6,798 nt of DNA from Actinomycetes bacterium. Lineage in GTDB: Bacteria; Actinomycetota; Actinomycetes; Actinomycetales; JAJYRW01. The DNA is taken from NCBI GenBank assembly GCA_021793895.1, contig JAJYRW010000074.1, positions 1-6,798 on the forward strand. The letters are read 5' to 3'. Positions 6,350 to 6,798 of the stretch are shown here, piece after piece. The position numbers and the translations under genes were made by a program. Position 1 is the stretch's first letter. Each line of letters starts with the position of its first letter. Below the pieces are notes generated by a model. The model was not told the DNA's origin. It did not search any database and saw nothing but the letters and a program-made list of their open reading frames with translations.

Positions 6350-6798
6350 ATGGCACAACAAGCGCAGCGCGTCACAATCAAGGACGTCGCCGATGTGGCG
6401 GGAGTCTCAGTCGCCACAGTCTCAAAAGTAATCAACGGTCGATACGGCGTCGCGGCGGCAACCTCCGAACGCGTGCTGGAGATTATTTCCGAGCTCGGAT
6501 ATGAATCCAGCCTTGTGGCGCGCAGTTTGCGCAGTCACCGGACGAACGTCATTGGGATCTTGGTGGCGGAGTTTGAGCCATTTTCCACCCAAATTCTGCA
6601 GGGGGTGTCAAATGCAATTGCGTCCACCGGATTCGAGTTGCTCTCCTACTCCGCTGGCGGCGATGGCTCACCCGCCGTGGGCTGGGAAAAGCGCTATCTC
6701 TCACGCCTGAGTGGCACGCTTATCGACGGGGCAATTCTCGTTACTCCCACGGTGTTAGAGGTGGGAGCGGGAACGCCCGTAGTGGCGATTGACCCCCA
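6350..6798 (+). CDS. LacI-family transcriptional regulator, N-terminal 149 codons, cut by window edge
   Basis: The open frame begins MAQQAQRVTIKDVADVAGVS, a LacI-type helix-turn-helix (about 9-28; GVSVATVSKVING). The hinge helix follows (SSLVARSLRS, 53-62), with L60 as the likely CpG-intercalating leucine. The periplasmic-binding-protein-like sensor domain then starts (TNVIGILVAEFEPFSTQILQGVSNAI) and runs off the right edge. The two recognition-helix specificity positions are V21 and A22. The gene is divergent from the transport operon and shares its control region, so it is probably the local repressor, released by an imported sugar. No Shine-Dalgarno precedes the ATG. An in-frame ATG at 6341 would add three residues but also lacks one. 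I chose 6350 because it fits a leaderless transcript. The BxlR-like role is inferred from gene order. Confidence 0.93.
   Translation, partial: MAQQAQRVTIKDVADVAGVSVATVSKVINGRYGVAAATSERVLEIISELGYESSLVARSLRSHRTNVIGILVAEFEPFSTQILQGVSNAIASTGFELLSYSAGGDGSPAVGWEKRYLSRLSGTLIDGAILVTPTVLEVGAGTPVVAIDP

Overview
The window is a compact carbohydrate-utilisation locus, most likely from an actinobacterium. Signs of this are the GC-rich sequence, the GC-rich third codon positions, and the strong resemblance of the enzymes and binding protein to actinobacterial sugar loci. Five genes run leftward on the minus strand with almost no spacing. One LacI-family regulator runs rightward from a shared, divergent control region near the right end. 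No tRNA, rRNA, insertion sequence, CRISPR array or phage gene is visible.

Right to left, the layout is: the start of a LacI-type repressor (6350 to the window edge, +); a control region of about 110 bp with two CpG-centred palindromes and a TTGACA -35 box; a lipoprotein sugar-binding protein (6238-4928); two MalF/MalG-type permeases (4918-3893 and 3892-3077, abutting exactly); a GH3 glycosidase (3008-570); and a GH43 glycosidase (573 to the left edge, cut off), whose ATG overlaps the GH3 stop as ATGA. The GH43 reading frame has no stop inside the window and is easy to overlook.

The genes form a plausible pathway. The lipoprotein captures an oligosaccharide outside the membrane, the permease pair imports it, and two enzymes without signal peptides hydrolyse it in the cytoplasm. 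The repressor probably senses a sugar and controls both directions. The gene order (lacI-type regulator, then binding protein, two permeases and a GH3 enzyme) matches the bxlR-bxlEFGA xylo-oligosaccharide locus known from Streptomyces. The added GH43 enzyme fits xylo- or arabinoxylo-oligosaccharides as the substrate. The substrate remains an inference. No ATPase gene is present, so the importer probably borrows a shared MsiK-type ATPase.

The system is a recognisable type and not a new one. The points worth a second look are the architecture of the divergent operator/promoter, a perfect 12-bp hairpin inside the start of the first permease gene, the probably leaderless repressor mRNA, and an apparent insertion near the C-terminus of the GH3 enzyme.
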